A stretch of 64,000 nucleotides of DNA, from NCBI GenBank assembly GCA_029215795.1, contig JARDYH010000002.1, positions 13,757,001 to 13,821,000 on the forward strand, read 5' to 3'. Below, in pieces: positions 21,488-32,505 of the stretch (positions are counted from its first letter, which is position 1; the number at the start of each line of letters is the position of its first letter). The position numbers were made by a program, and so were the translations under genes. The notes below the pieces were generated by a model. That model was not told where the DNA came from, did not search any database, and saw only the letters and a list, made by a program, of their open reading frames with translations. The DNA is from Anniella stebbinsi. Its lineage: Eukaryota; Chordata; Lepidosauria; Squamata; Anniellidae.

Positions 21488-22105
21488 CATAGTCTACAAT
21501 CCATGAGATGGCATATGCTTATATTCATCCCTCATTACCCTGGTCTCACTCCTTCTTCATCGCTCTATGTTGTTTTGTTCCCTTTGCCCCTTATCCAACA
21601 TGCTGGATGAACAGGTGGGCGCTCGGCTTTGCTGGGCACCCTCCAAGCAGCTGCCCCCATTTGCGCCCCTCGGATGTGACCACCGAACTGTGAGACTCCC
21701 CTGCTCCTTACCTGGACGTGTCGCAAGTGCCCGCAGCTGTCCATGTCTCTTCACAGGAGTTGCCATTTTTAAAATGGTGATTCATCTATTTCCATAAAAG
21801 GAATCTTGTGGAAATGGCAGCCGAAAAATAGCCATATGTGCAACATTACAGGCTTTGGACTCTTATCTGACCCGCTTTGGGCCGCTTCGGATCAATCTGG
21901 AACCGCTTTGGACTCAGACCGATTCAGTCCAAATCAGCCCACTTCGGCTCAAAATTTGGACTTTGGAGCCAAAGTGGTGCATAGCCTTATTTCTGCCCCT
22001 GCCCTTTTTGCCTTTGGCCCCACCCACCACTGAAGTGCAGTCCCTGAGAGCTACTCCAACAATGAATTGGGCCCTCAGGCTGAAAAGGTTCAACACCCAT
22101 GCTAT
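21488..22105. other. Mixed stretch with a decayed repeat fragment at 21960-22105
   Basis: The right part ('cctttggccccacccaccac', ending 'ggctgaaaaggttcaacacc') matches the family at 1283 and 2796. Around 21850-21960 there are repeated cgcttt/ggatc/gattca words that recall decayed subterminal repeats. The left part is unassigned. Confidence 0.4.
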
Positions 22106-22994
22106 AGGGCTATGCAGACATCCCACCTGTGCAAAGCCTTTTATACCTACCCACATACAATCTATTTCTAAAATTCTTTGGGAGGACACATTGAATACGT
22201 TGATTCATTCTGTCTGTACTGACTGTGTGGTCTTTTTGGCGAAGTTCATGAAAGATGGGAAGAGTAGCCATCAGAGCCAAGAAATAAATCCAGCCTGGCT
22301 CAAGTTGCAGTCTCCAAAAGAGACCAAGTCCAGGGAAAGCAAGATGGATGAGCAAATGATTAGCTTGGCGCTAATGCCCAGGTGTCACTGAGATGAAAGG
22401 CAATTCGGTACAGTCAGCACGACTGGTTTGCTTTGCATTTCGTTTCGACAAAATCACGCCTTCTTGACTTGTCAGGGAGTGAGGCGATTCCCTCAGGGGT
22501 TTGGTTTGATATAATCTAAATTCAAAGCACATTATTGCATTATCAGGGATAGTGCATATGCAGGCAAATCCCACAGTTGTCCACCAAAGGAAGGTAATCT
22601 AATCCTAGTCAGCAGCCTGTGATGGTCTGATTGAGCTGAAAGCCTGGGCAGTTTATTGTTATTAAGAAGGTATGAAGGGTTCTGTCGATTTCGGCTCCTC
22701 TCAGCTTCCCATTTTTCGAATCGCAAATTTGGTTCATCCCAAGCTTTGAGAATTTCCCCAGTCTTCAGCTTGGTTCATCCAGAATTTTGGGGTGAAAAAA
22801 GAACGTATCATAAACATTTGCATGGAAAGTCGTACTTATTTTTGTGCAAGTTTCTCTTAAAATAGGCATCTTTTTGGGAATTTTGAATACTATACACATT
22901 TTCTGCAAACAATTCCCCAATATAATGTCTCTTGATTGGAAGTGTTAGGGGCCCTCCTTCTGGGAAGTGTATACTTGTGCCAATATAACGATGA
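22106..22994. other. Unassigned stretch
   Basis: Unique-looking DNA; nothing recognised on either strand. Confidence 0.45.
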
Positions 22995-23432
22995 GGCCAT
23001 AGTTGTGTATGCAGCTCAGTGGCAGAGCGCACATTGCACATGCAGAAGGTCATGGGTTCTATCCCCTGCCCCCTCAGTTTAAGGATATCAAGTCACAAGC
23101 TGGAATAGACCTATGCCAGAGGCAATGAGTTGGGTTTCAGTCAGAAACAGCTGGATCGCTAAAGGAGCTATTGATGGCATTGAATCTAATTTTGGGATAG
23201 CCTTCAGCACATTGGACAGCTCCTTTAGATTTCTGGCTGGTACTGAGTGAAACCCAGAATGGATTCACAGTCCCACTGAAATTAGAGCCACCAGCCTCCA
23301 CTGCTGGCAGTCGAAATAGATGGTACTGGATCAGCAAAAGGCCACATACGTCAGAAGGTGAAGATGGCTGGAGTAGCCTGGGCTGGGTGGACCAAGGTTC
23401 ACTCAGTATAAAGCAGCTTCTTGGATTCATAT
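22995..23432 (+). mobile_element. tRNA-derived SINE with CR1-like end, split by a MITE
   Basis: The head (22995-23080) shows an A-box-like 'cagctcagtggcagag' and a B-box-like 'gggttctatcccc'. The body breaks at about 23130 for a MITE and resumes at 23303 ('ctggcagtcgaaatagatgg'), ending with 'ctcagtataaagcagcttct'. The same family lies inverted at 52447-52656, where the CR1-like ttatgttc tail is clearer. Not a functional tRNA. Confidence 0.7.
23130..23302. mobile_element. hAT MITE (CAGTGGAGGCTGGTG family) inside a SINE
   Basis: Right end ccaccagcctccactg and internal 'gtgaaacccagaatggattc' match 6023-6243; the left terminus is missing or rearranged ('tgggtttcagtcag' at the junction). It interrupts the SINE at 22995-23432. 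Confidence 0.6.
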
Positions 23433-23755
23433 GAAACCAAAGGGCTTCCCATAGCTACCCATAGAGCACTGATAGAACACATGCTTTATGTACACATGTA
23501 TGAGGTCCGAATTTCAATAGATAGGTGACTCTCCTGTCTCTTCTGATCCCACTCTACTACTCGTACCTTTCCTTCACAAGAGTAAGTTTGCTTGGGGAGC
23601 TGGGAAACTGGCCAAAAAGGTTGGGAGCCAGCTCTTCAAGGCTCTGCCTCAACTTTCTTGGAAAAAGACTGGAAAGACCAGCGGTATTGTGTAGGTGTGT
23701 GTGCGAATGCTAGGGAAAAACACACACATATTAATCATAATGGCAGTCAACAGTA

Positions 23756-24107
23756 GGGTGACCTTATTTGGGAAACCAAAAAAGAGGATATCCAGTGGTG
23801 GGGATGGGAAAGGGGCATTCTGGGGCCTTCAGAAAGTGTGTCATTCCTGCCCCCCCAATGCTCCAATTGGGGCCTTTTCTATAATGTCAGGGAATGGCAC
23901 GCTTTCCCATTTAAGGCCCTGATTGGAGCAGTGTGTGTGGGGGAATAACACACCTCCAGAAAGCATGTCATCACCCCCCACCATGTGGTCTTAAAGGGGA
24001 AAGTGTATTATTCCAGGACATTATAGAAAATTACAGAAAATCCCCCGACACCCGGGATAGGACAAAAACTAGGACAAATCCAGGGAAATACTGACAGTTG
24101 GTCACCC
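23756..24107. mobile_element. TA-flanked MITE with gggtgacc termini
   Basis: Left end gggtgaccttatttggg and complement of the right end gggtgaccaactgtcag, with TA on both sides (23754-23755, 24108-24109), as for Tc1/mariner-type elements. The interior contains mirrored halves ('cattcctgccccccca' and related blocks). Relatives with the same first bases occur at 31742, 44673 and 54778. Confidence 0.65.
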
Positions 24108-24109
24108 TA

Positions 24110-25606
24110 ATCAACAGGAGATTGCCCATCACTGATTTTATGGGTTTTAGTTCTTTGATCATTTCTTACTAAGGGATTTGTGTCTTACTTAGTTTTGGCC
24201 AGTTGTAACTGGGTTGCTTTTATGTATTCCACCATGTGAGCCTTTTTTTTAATAGCAAGAAGGCAGGGTATTCATTGAAAAAAATCAAATAAGTCATGAA
24301 AATAAACAGAGGGAAAAAAATGGTGAGTACGGAGGAGCATGTTGTGAACTTCCATTAGGAAAAAAAAGGTAAGTGGGCAAGTAGAGAAAAAAGGATTAAA
24401 TTGCTTCCTCCTTGAGAACTTGTGGCACATAATGTCATTTGATGCATGCGTGTAAGTCCCATTAACTCTAATTGGAAAGAGAAGATGGGAAACATTTCCC
24501 CCCTGGCAGATTTATCTAAGAGATCCGGTTCCCTTTTGCTTATGTCAGTGGTTTATGTGAGCAGCAACATGATCAGCTGGGACTTGACGAGCTACAAATG
24601 AAGCACAGAGTGGAGGGGGAACGTGAGGAAACAGCTACCTGGTCTACCTAAAATGTTTTAACCTGGGCATTCTGAACTTACCTTCTGTTGTGACGCATTC
24701 TCAAAGATGACCTACAATCCAGCATCGCCTTACCGGGATCTGCTTCTGCTAGAACTGGAGTTTTAGGAGGAAAATCCTGAAAATATTTCTGAGGAGGGGA
24801 TATCAGAAACCTGGACCTCAGAACTTTAGGGCAGGAAATTAGAATCAGTCCAACCATTAGGGAGTGGTGGTCATAGGCAGCAATCTGGGGTGAACTTGGA
24901 AGCAGGAGCTGTGGTCAGGAGCTAAGAACATGTCAGGGTTGAAGAAAAACTATAGACACAGGAATGCATCCAAACTTAGGAAGACCTTGTTGTTCTCACA
25001 AAGCTCAGATGGAATAGGAAGCCCTATGTACTCCTCCTGCCCAGAAGGATCCAAAGGCCAGTCTGGGTGGGTGGAGCTTAGTGAGAAGGCTGCCACTTGC
25101 AGTTCAGAGGTTCACCGACAGGGCTGCCCATCACACACAGCTCCAGCATTTCCCAATCTCCTCTAGGTCCCTATTGGAGAAGATAAAAGAGATAATCTCA
25201 GGCTACCTAGCAATGCCATGGTACAATGCCAATCTGGAGTAGCAGCCCTTGAAATTCTCAGCCACTCATTTGAAAGGCTGTCATTTGAGTTGGGATATAA
25301 GAGCTCAGTTCTGTATGTTTAAAGAAAGATCTTCCCCAATCACATGAAGGAAGGGAGGAATGCAGGAAGCAGAGGTGTTCCATCTTCAAGAAAGAAAGGG
25401 GTGAATGGATCACTGGTTAAACCTCCACTCCTCATCCCCTGCTTATCTCACCACATCCCCTATGTCTAAGCACGTTTCTTCAAGCTAACCACACTTTTGG
25501 TATCAGAGATCAATGGAGGGTAAATGTGCTGGACTGGCTGGAAGGAGATAAGGAGCAGGTGAGGGGGAAAGATTTAACATTCCTCACCCATTTGCCATAA
25601 GAAAAG
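24110..25606. other. Unassigned stretch, mostly unique-looking DNA
   Basis: At about 24150-24290 a segment ending in 'aaaaaaatcaaataa' could be a very old LINE 3' end. The rest shows no repeat, and ORFs are short. No exon could be supported. Confidence 0.4.
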
Positions 25607-25843
25607 CCAGTGTGGTGTAGTGGTTAGAGTGCTGGATTGGGACTCTGGAGATCGGGGTTCAAATCCACACTTAGCCATGGAGCTCACTGGGTGACTTTGG
25701 GCCAGTCACTGACTCTCAGCCTAGCCTACCCCACAGGGTTGTTGTGAGGATAAAATGGGAAGGAGAAGGACCATGTAAGCCACCTTGGGTTCCTTTCAAG
25801 AAGAAAAAATGTGGGATATAAATGCGATAAAAATAAATAAATA
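25607..25843 (+). mobile_element. Sauria SINE, full length
   Basis: Starts agccagtgtggtgtagtggt, has B-box-like 'ggggttcaaatcc', body 'gggccagtcactgactctca' and 'cacagggttgttgtgaggat', and a Bov-B-like tail 'gtgggatataaatgcgataa' with (AAAT)n. One of the least damaged copies here. Confidence 0.9.
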
Positions 25844-26044
25844 CCCTCCTCTGACAAGCACACTGATCTTGCAAAAGACTGCCTGGAAACACCTTACCAC
25901 TAGGAGATCATGGTAAAATGCTGCATAGAAAAGGGGATGCTAGGAGATGAAGGTTGTCATGCTGGAGTGAGAGTGTGAAGGTTTGAGGCCTACAAAGACA
26001 AGGTAATATACTCAGGCCTAGAGGCCTGGAGTTTTCTGTTGGGA

Positions 26045-26345
26045 GGAGTATCCCTGAGAGAAGTAGTTTCATTTCTCCAGTTAAGTTACATTTCCTCAAA
26101 GGGGAACTTGACTTTCTGTTTTGGGGGAAGAGGGTATATAAGAGTGAGGGGTCCAGTCTGGAAACGGACCAAAGACCAGAGCTGAAAGAAACAATGTAAG
26201 GTAAAAGAATATGCATTTTTGCAACACTTATTTTCTTTTAATGCCTTAGTAGTCAGCGCTATTGACTAAAAAGCTTTAGTTATATGCTTGTTTTACTTAT
26301 CTCGCTTTAAACTTGTTGGGGTCAGCAACAGAGAAAAGTTCTTAC
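26045..26345 (+). mobile_element. LTR-like repeat with TATA box, fragment
   Basis: Matches 45835-46075: 'gtagtttcatttct', 'cagttaagt', 'ttttgggggaagag' and 'ggtaaaagaa' occur in the same order in both. This copy has a TATATAAG at 26135-26142, placed as in an LTR promoter. No gag/pol is visible. The LTR interpretation is an inference from the promoter-like layout. Confidence 0.4.
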
Positions 26346-26510
26346 TGGCAATAACTCAGCCTTAGGAAAGGCTTTTTAACCTCTTAGAATGGGAAAAACC
26401 ATGCAACAGCAGGGAAACCACACAATGTTCGAGGGTCAGGGACATGGTCATCTGGGAAACCTCCACGGAATAGATTAAGACTCCAGGTGGGCCAAATTTG
26501 GTCTTGTTAA

Positions 26511-27410
26511 TAGAGATGTAAAATTTCTAGAAATTTTGAAGCCATGGGGGAAAAAAAAAACATTTCCCCCATTTTTTCCTGGTAAAAAACGCATTTTTTT
26601 TTTGAAAAAATTGAAAAATGCAATATTAGCACTTTTTACGGATTGAAAGGCACTTTGTTACTTTAGAAACATAAAATGTAGTTATGTACAGGTTGGTTTT
26701 GCATAAAATCATCACATTTGGTATATTAAAAATATAGTGCAATCAAGCAATTATTACAAATTGAATTTACTTTTTAAAATTTTTACTTTTTAAAAACAAC
26801 AACAACAACAAATGGAGCTACAAGCTCCTGAACTGCAAGGAACGCCTGAACTGTAAGGAACCTTTTAGGTTTTGCCAGTTTATGAAGAGCAGGCAAAAAA
26901 CAATAAAAACAAACAAACAGAAGAAACCATTAACGTTAGTAACAAGGAAAATTATTTATGTCTCTGCTAGGCTTCCACAGCGTCAAGTAGACATAAAGCA
27001 CTCATTCCCATAAAAAGAATTGAGAAAAAAGGGGGACCGAGATTCAATGAATATGCATGAAATTTAATCAGACTCATTTTCTGAGCTATAGCTGTCAGTA
27101 TCAGTTTCAGTCTCTGCTTCCCCTAGAGGCAGGAATGCATCTTGCTCTTGCATTTGAGAGCGGTAGTCTCAATTCGCAACCTAGGTGCACAGAAATTGTA
27201 ATAATCTGATACCGTACATAGTTTTTAGAAATCTTTTGGAGAAGTAAATATATAAACACCTTGTCTTAAACATTCTATGCATCATTCCATAATCTGATTT
27301 TTCTTCATTTTTTTTCAGAAAAAAACCAAAAAAGGCTATGGAAAAAACGGAAAAAAACTGTTTTTTCCCCCCTAATTTTTCCGTTTTTTTCCCAGGCCTT
27401 CACATCTCTA
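26511..27410 (-). mobile_element. hAT-like element with tagagatgt termini and a coding remnant
   Basis: Termini tagagatgta and, in complement, tagagatgtg, about 900 bp apart. Both subterminal regions consist of A/T runs with 'gggaaaaaa' and 'tttttccc' variants in inverted order. The flanks (cttgttaa / gtcctgta) do not give a clean 8-bp duplication. On the minus strand a short acidic reading frame (27064-27165) ends in a stop, suggesting an internal deletion of a once-coding element rather than a pure MITE. Confidence 0.6.
27064..27165 (-). pseudogene. Acidic C-terminal coding remnant inside the hAT-like element
   Basis: The frame reads 33 codons to a TAA at 27064: 'MQEQDAFLPLGEAETETD' and then a Ser/Glu/Asp-rich tail 'SYSSENESD'. 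It is preceded in frame by a TGA (27172-27174). The composition is that of an acidic nuclear-protein tail and unlike random AT-rich DNA around it. I cannot assign the protein; a transposase C-terminus is a reasonable guess given its location. Confidence 0.35.
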
Positions 27411-28429
27411 GTCCTGTACCTGTGATTTATTCCTTTATTTCTAGAACATGAAGATTGTCTATGTTACATGTTAGAAACCACTGTTGCCTGCCTCTCCTCT
27501 ACCATTTCAATGCCTTTGGATGGCACAAACTGAAATTGAAATGAAAAATAAATGTGAATTCTCTCTCCTTGGGCTGCTTCCTTACACTCTTTATCACCTT
27601 TGCTGAGGTTTGCAACTGCTGATGTCTCATATTAAGGCAGTTACTAAGGTAACCATGAACCAAATCATCAAAAGCTTTCAAAGGTCAGAAACAAGACCAG
27701 AAACCAGCCCGGGAATCTAATTGCACATCCCTTGGGCTTGTTGGTGGGTGGGATGGATTCCTCCTATCAAATCATGTTTGGAAGGACAGGTTGGCTTTCT
27801 GCATATGGGGCCAACACAAGGAAGTGGGAGGGAAACAACGTTTTTATCATACCGGACAACATTCCCGATCCAGCCATCTTTGTCCTCCTTCTAGAGCAAG
27901 GGAGAGGAACCTCCACCTGCAGGCCTCCTCTGGCCTGCAGAAGTTCCCCATTCATCATGCGGAAGCACCCTCCTGTATTCCTCCAGAGGGTGGAGTTTGG
28001 TTTCCAATATAAAATCTAAGAACAATATTAACACATATTAGTTCAGGAATTAATGGGAAGCCAATGAAGTTGGTATAGGATTGGTATTTCTCTGATCTGA
28101 ATCTTGGGCTATCATATGCAATCCTAGGTCCAAAACCAGATAATGTCCAATCCGTTTTTCCATTTAATGTACACATTTTAAAAGAAAAGAAAATACCACC
28201 TGGTGTGTGTGTGTGAGCACTGATAATTCTTGCAACAGTTGTGGATGGGATTTAACCCTTTCTGCCTGCTCTGGTCCTGATGAAATCCCTTCTTTGAAGA
28301 TGCTACTTGTATTGGGAGGAAATTAATTCCTCATGGCCAAATTCAGGACCTCCAGGGCAGTGGCACCCTGGCAACAGATTCAGCTGGCCTCTTTCTTTTT
28401 ACGTCTTTAGCCATCATGGATATTTTTGT
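27411..28429. other. Unassigned stretch
   Basis: Unique-looking DNA with a short GT run near 28203. Short ORFs on both strands have no domains. Confidence 0.45.
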
Positions 28430-28612
28430 TCAGATACACCTTTCAAAATTATGATCAACTTAATATCTGCCCTTCTTGCTGTGTTTCTTTTGTTTCAGCT
28501 GCTCTGCTTTAGTTCTTTGCTGATTCTGATGGTTTTTTTATGAATGTTGTGAACTGCCTTAAAGGGACTGTTGTTGAACCAAAAGGTGGGATAGAAATGT
28601 TTGAAATGTAGG
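28430..28612 (+). mobile_element. L2-like LINE 3' UTR, decayed
   Basis: T-rich sequence followed by 'tgttgtgaactgcctt' and 'ggtgggatagaaatgt', the order seen at the 3' end of the L2-like LINEs. No A/T tail remains. Confidence 0.4.
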
Positions 28613-28784
28613 TACACTCAGGCACAGTGAGGAAGCACCATCAAGGCTCCAGCAAACTCCCAGCTCTCAGACTAGAAGCCCTGCTGCAGGCATGTGCTAA
28701 GAACTCTGCCAGGGAGCTGAAGCATTACTGAAGCATGAACCATGCAGTCAAAGTTCATCAGATGACACACAACATCACATTGAG

Positions 28785-29046
28785 ATGGCTTCCACATAGA
28801 CTAATTCCTGGATGAGAAGGCTATCAATGGCTACCAGTCCTGATTACTATGTGCTATCTCTAGTATTAGAGACAGTATGCCTATGTACATGAGCTGCTGG
28901 GGAACATGGGTGGGAGGGTGTTTTCGCACGCATGTCCTGCTTGTGGGTTTCCGATTGGCAGCTGGTTGGCCACTCTGAACAGAATGCTGGAATAGATAAA
29001 TCCTTGGTCTGATCCAGCATGGCTCTTCTTATGTGCTTATGTTCTT
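28785..29046 (+). mobile_element. CR1 LINE 3' end (subfamily with ttatgttc tail)
   Basis: 'gagaaggctatcaatggcta', 'gctgctggggaacatgggtg', 'ggccactctgaacagaatgc' and the end 'cttcttatgtgcttatgttc' match 39655-39955 and, inverted, 52731-53112. The ttatgttc octamers at the end mark a CR1-type terminus. Non-coding 3' part only. Confidence 0.8.
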
Positions 29047-29569
29047 AAATTGCTCATTTTCTAACAAGCATTGGCCAAAGGGCATGAATATAGGCACAGC
29101 TGTTTGTGTAAGAAGTCTTTTATGGAAAAAATGAGCTGCCATTTCTATGCAAAATGGCAGCTCACTCAGGAGTCGGGCACCCTCACCCGCTCCTGCTCAT
29201 TGGATGCTCACGGACTGCTGTGCAGCTTGCCCAGGGAGCAGAATGGGGGTGAGTAAATGGTGGCAGTTCATGGACAGGAGTTCAGGAAGCCAGGCGGAGT
29301 GGTGGGGAGTCCATTGGACTCCCCTCCATCTTGGACTCCTGCAACAACACTAGAACCTCTTCCCATGGTCCTCCAAGCGGTTGCAGAAGAGTGGTTAGTC
29401 TCACACACTGCAGCAGTGCAAGGAGAAGCTACACACGCTCAAGAAAGATTGTTAGGGTGGAGGGTGGCTAGATAGTAGTTAAGATAACCATGGTTAGGGC
29501 TGTGGTTCTATGCATAAGTAGCAGGAGCACTTGGTGTAGTTAGTGGTAACCATCATGACCATGGTTAAG
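29047..29569. other. Unassigned stretch with a hairpin
   Basis: Contains an inverted repeat at 29131-29163 (gagctgccatttc and its complement around tatgcaa), probably the core of an unrecognised small element. The rest is unassigned. Confidence 0.4.
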
Positions 29570-29577
29570 CTAACTAC

Positions 29578-30241
29578 TAGGGATGTTCACGGACCACCCG
29601 GATCGGATTGGGACCCGGATTCGGACCTCCGATGTTGTCCTGGATTGGTTCGGACAAAATCAGAGGTCCCTCAGGTCGAATCAGACATGATTCTGATCCA
29701 AAAATCGGATGTCTGATTTTTGGATTGGCCGCCATTTTGGGTGATTTTGCCATAGGCTTGCATTGGGGGAAAGAAAGCTTTCCCCCAGTGCAAGTCTATG
29801 GGGAAAACATGGCGGTGGGTGGGTGAGTGGGGGGTCTAACTCCCCCTCCCTGTCCCTCCCCCCCACTCGCGCTCTTTACCTGCCGGGGCCATCCGTTGCC
29901 GTCCGCTGCCCCCTTCTACTGAGAAACAGGCTTCACGGCCTGCCTCTCAGTAATGTGCCGGGTGACACCACCCAGTATGCTACTGAGAGGCAGGCCGCGA
30001 AGCCTGTTTCTCAGTAGAAGGGGGCAGCAGACGGCAGTGGACGGCCCTGGAAGGTAAGGAGCGCAAGGGGGAGGAGGAGGTCCGATCCTCCGATCTTATC
30101 CGAACCAGATCGGGTCCTTTTGAACTGGTTCGGATGAGATCGGACGATCCAGAAGCCGGGATCGGAATTGGATAATTTTATCTGATTTTGGTCGGATTGG
30201 TTCCGGATCATGGATCGGACCCGATCCGATGCACACCCCTA
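29578..30241. mobile_element. Palindromic non-autonomous hAT element, 664 bp
   Basis: Ends tagggatgttcac and, in complement, taggggtgtgcat, with perfect 8-bp duplication ctaactac (29570-29577, 30242-30249). The subterminal regions are rich in ggatc/ggattgg words. A central palindrome (about 29912-30022) has arms ctactgagaaacaggcttc, flanked by 'tttacctgcc' on the left and 'ggaaggtaagg' on the right. It also carries 'gccgccatttt' (29728) and 'caagtctatgggg'. This short form shows the basic architecture that is amplified at 11109-13157. Confidence 0.9.
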
Positions 30242-30249
30242 CTAACTAC

Positions 30250-31000
30250 CCTTCCGCAAGTTGCATCTGAACAGGGCCAATGGTTGCCCAGTCACATTAG
30301 ATGCAGGTCCCTAATTTTTTGACACGATAACAATTTCTGGTTCCATTTCAGGCAGAGGGCAGGATTCAATCACACACCCCCCTTTCTTAAAAAAACCCAC
30401 CCTCCCTTCCAATCCAGTAATGGTTTGAACTACTATGTACAAACCTTTCATTGTGGATGGAGGAAGAAAAATATCAATTAGAGGCAGGCCCGCCGCATTC
30501 ATCTATTTTATCTAAGATTAGCCTAAACGATCAATCACGTTTATGCATAACAAGCAGAAGCAGTAGCAGAATTAGAAAGGATTGCAGAGGGGAGGTGGGA
30601 AACAAAGGTGCAAAGCAGAACAGGGCTTGGCGAGGGGGAAACGCATTACCTCCGCACATTAATTTATCAAGCTCATTTCCCAATACTCTGGAGAGTGGTA
30701 CACAAACCTGTGTTTAAAGGTTAAAGGGGTTCAGCATTTACAGCCAGTGTTCTCAGGTGACAGCTCCGCCAGAGGTAATAGGCTTCACCTAGGGTTGTCA
30801 CCTTTTTTCCTTGACAGAGCTCCTTTGTTTTTAACAGTTACATGACAGGTCCAGCTCTCCACATCTTTGGGATGGGAAAAGGCTACACCTATCGAACATT
30901 CATTCCCCCCTGTCCCTGCAGCTGTGAAAAGTATGGGAGCCCAAATAGGGAAAAAAGGCAATTCTATTCTTGCCCAACGATGGGAAGCTACCTTCTACTT
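30250..31000. other. Unassigned stretch
   Basis: Unique-looking DNA; the part at 30490-30720 has homeodomain-like TAAT/ATTA words and could be conserved non-coding sequence, but this cannot be judged without alignment. Confidence 0.4.
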
Positions 31001-31202
31001 AGCCAGTGTGGTGTAGTGGTTAGAGTGTTGGACTAGGACTCAGCATATGCGGGTTCTAGTCCCCACTTGGCAATGGAAGCTCAGTGTGAGTCACAAACTC
31101 TCAGCCCAACCTACTTCACAGGGTTGTTGTTATGAGGATAAAAATAGAGAGGAGGAGGATTAGTTACGCATTGGGTTCCTTTGGGGGAAAGGCAGGATAT
31201 CC
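31001..31202 (+). mobile_element. Sauria SINE
   Basis: Starts agccagtgtggtgtagtggt, with 'gcgggttctagtcccc' as B-box region and 'cacagggttgttgttatgag' in the body; ends at 'gggggaaaggcaggatat' without an A/T tail. A small deletion lies in the 'gctcactgggtgac' segment. Confidence 0.88.
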
Positions 31203-31735
31203 CATTGTTAAAACAATTATACTTCTTTCTAGGACATCTGTAAAATGGCAAACATTGTCCTGTCCTTATATTGGTGGAAGGCCATTACTTTCTGAGCAAA
31301 TGAAACGGGCATTTAGCAATGTCTGACATGCTAGGGGCAGGGACAAGGCAATTGTCCTTGGAGTGGGAGTTGGTACATTACAAGAATATCCCTACTGTCA
31401 TTTGTAAAATGTAGGAGGGTGTGCCATTCCTTGCCAAGGCAATCCAGACCATAATATCCCTCTAGCAGAGACATGCTTGTACAGCAGGGGTGGAGAAACA
31501 TTTTCCTGTCAAGGTCTCCATTATCTCGCTTTAAACTTGTTGGGGTCAGCATTCCACTGGTGGGCAGGGCCAGAGAAAAGTGGGTGGAGTTATAGAGTGT
31601 TACCTTGATTCGGTATGCAATGGAGGGAGGAGGGGACATTTGCATCCCAGGCTTCCCAACTTATGCAAAGTTCCCTCCATCAGTTTTGTAGGTGGGGGTG
31701 TGGGGATACAGAGTAGGATGGAATAGATCGTATCA
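31203..31735. other. Unassigned stretch with a repeat fragment near 31490-31620
   Basis: 'gtacagcaggggtggagaaa' and 'ccactggtgggcagggccag' resemble an old hAT-type MITE. A 31-bp block starting at 31521 is identical to one at 26297 (see findings). The rest is unassigned. Confidence 0.4.
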
Positions 31736-31741
31736 ATTATA

Positions 31742-31905
31742 GGGTGACCATATGGAGAGGAGGACAGGGCTCCTGTATCTTTAATGGTTATATAGAAAAG
31801 AGAATTTCAGCAGGTGCTGTACGTAGGCAGTACCTGGTGAAATTCCCTCTTCATCACAACAGTTAAAACTGCAGGAGACCTGCCCTCATTTGTGTCTGGT
31901 CAAGA
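31742..31905. mobile_element. TA-flanked MITE, left part only
   Basis: Begins ta|gggtgaccatatgg and follows the 50652/44484 family ('gaatttcagcaggtg', 'gtgaaattccctcttcatca'). The right half is deleted. Confidence 0.65.
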
Positions 31906-32497
31906 GGCATGTGGATGTGGGTGGCCTGGGAAGATTCTGGAGGTCGGATTGAGAGCCTAGACATCCACATTTGGCTCATGGAGTGGAGTTTCCCTGTCCC
32001 TATTGTAGAGCAAATAAAAAAACCCAAATCTCACTGCGGGATGGGTTATGTTCAGAAACATATAAATACATATGTAATTGCACGTTTCCTTTCACTTTTC
32101 TGATGAATGTTTACTCAGAAGTAAACCCCACTGAGTTCAATGGGACTTACTCCCAGGCAAAGGTGCATAGGATTGCAACCTTAACTGGCAATAAATTGTT
32201 TGAAATCAAGACTGTAAAGGAAAGAACCCACCTTTTTCAGGTAGGTTTGGAACTCGTTAGCTGAGTTCCCCCCCAGCCCACCTCCCTATCCCAATGCCAA
32301 ATGGCCCCGGGCTAGCCTTTAGAAATAACCACACAAGTTAAAGACTGAAGTGATTTATTAAAATCCTACTCTATATTCCACGTCAGGCTCCAGTCATTCA
32401 ACAAGCCCTTTAAAATACAAGCAAGGAAAGAAGGGGGGTCGAGCGGGGTAGGAAAAGGTTTGAGGTAGAGTCTAGCAGCAATAAACCAATTTGCTCA
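31906..32497. other. Stretch containing a short fold-back repeat at 32110-32183
   Basis: The 32110-32183 segment ('tttactcagaagtaaacccc', 'tgggacttactcccaggc', 'gcataggattgcaacc') is a palindromic small repeat that I recognise as common in reptile genomes; a diverged copy is at 55669-55757. The flanks are unassigned. Confidence 0.5.
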
Positions 32498-32505
32498 CTA
32501 CAAAT

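Noticed and set aside
20969..21610. 213-codon ORF
   Set aside because: Runs across an inverted-repeat element and into flanking DNA, with no domain; open by base composition.
25607..25690. tRNA-like sequence with A- and B-box (also at 10530, 31001, 38015, 22995, 52656)
   Set aside because: These are heads of tRNA-derived SINEs: no complete cloverleaf, and the SINE body follows directly.
26135..26142. TATATAAG as a host gene promoter
   Set aside because: It lies in a dispersed repeat with a second copy at 45835; an LTR-type promoter explains it better.
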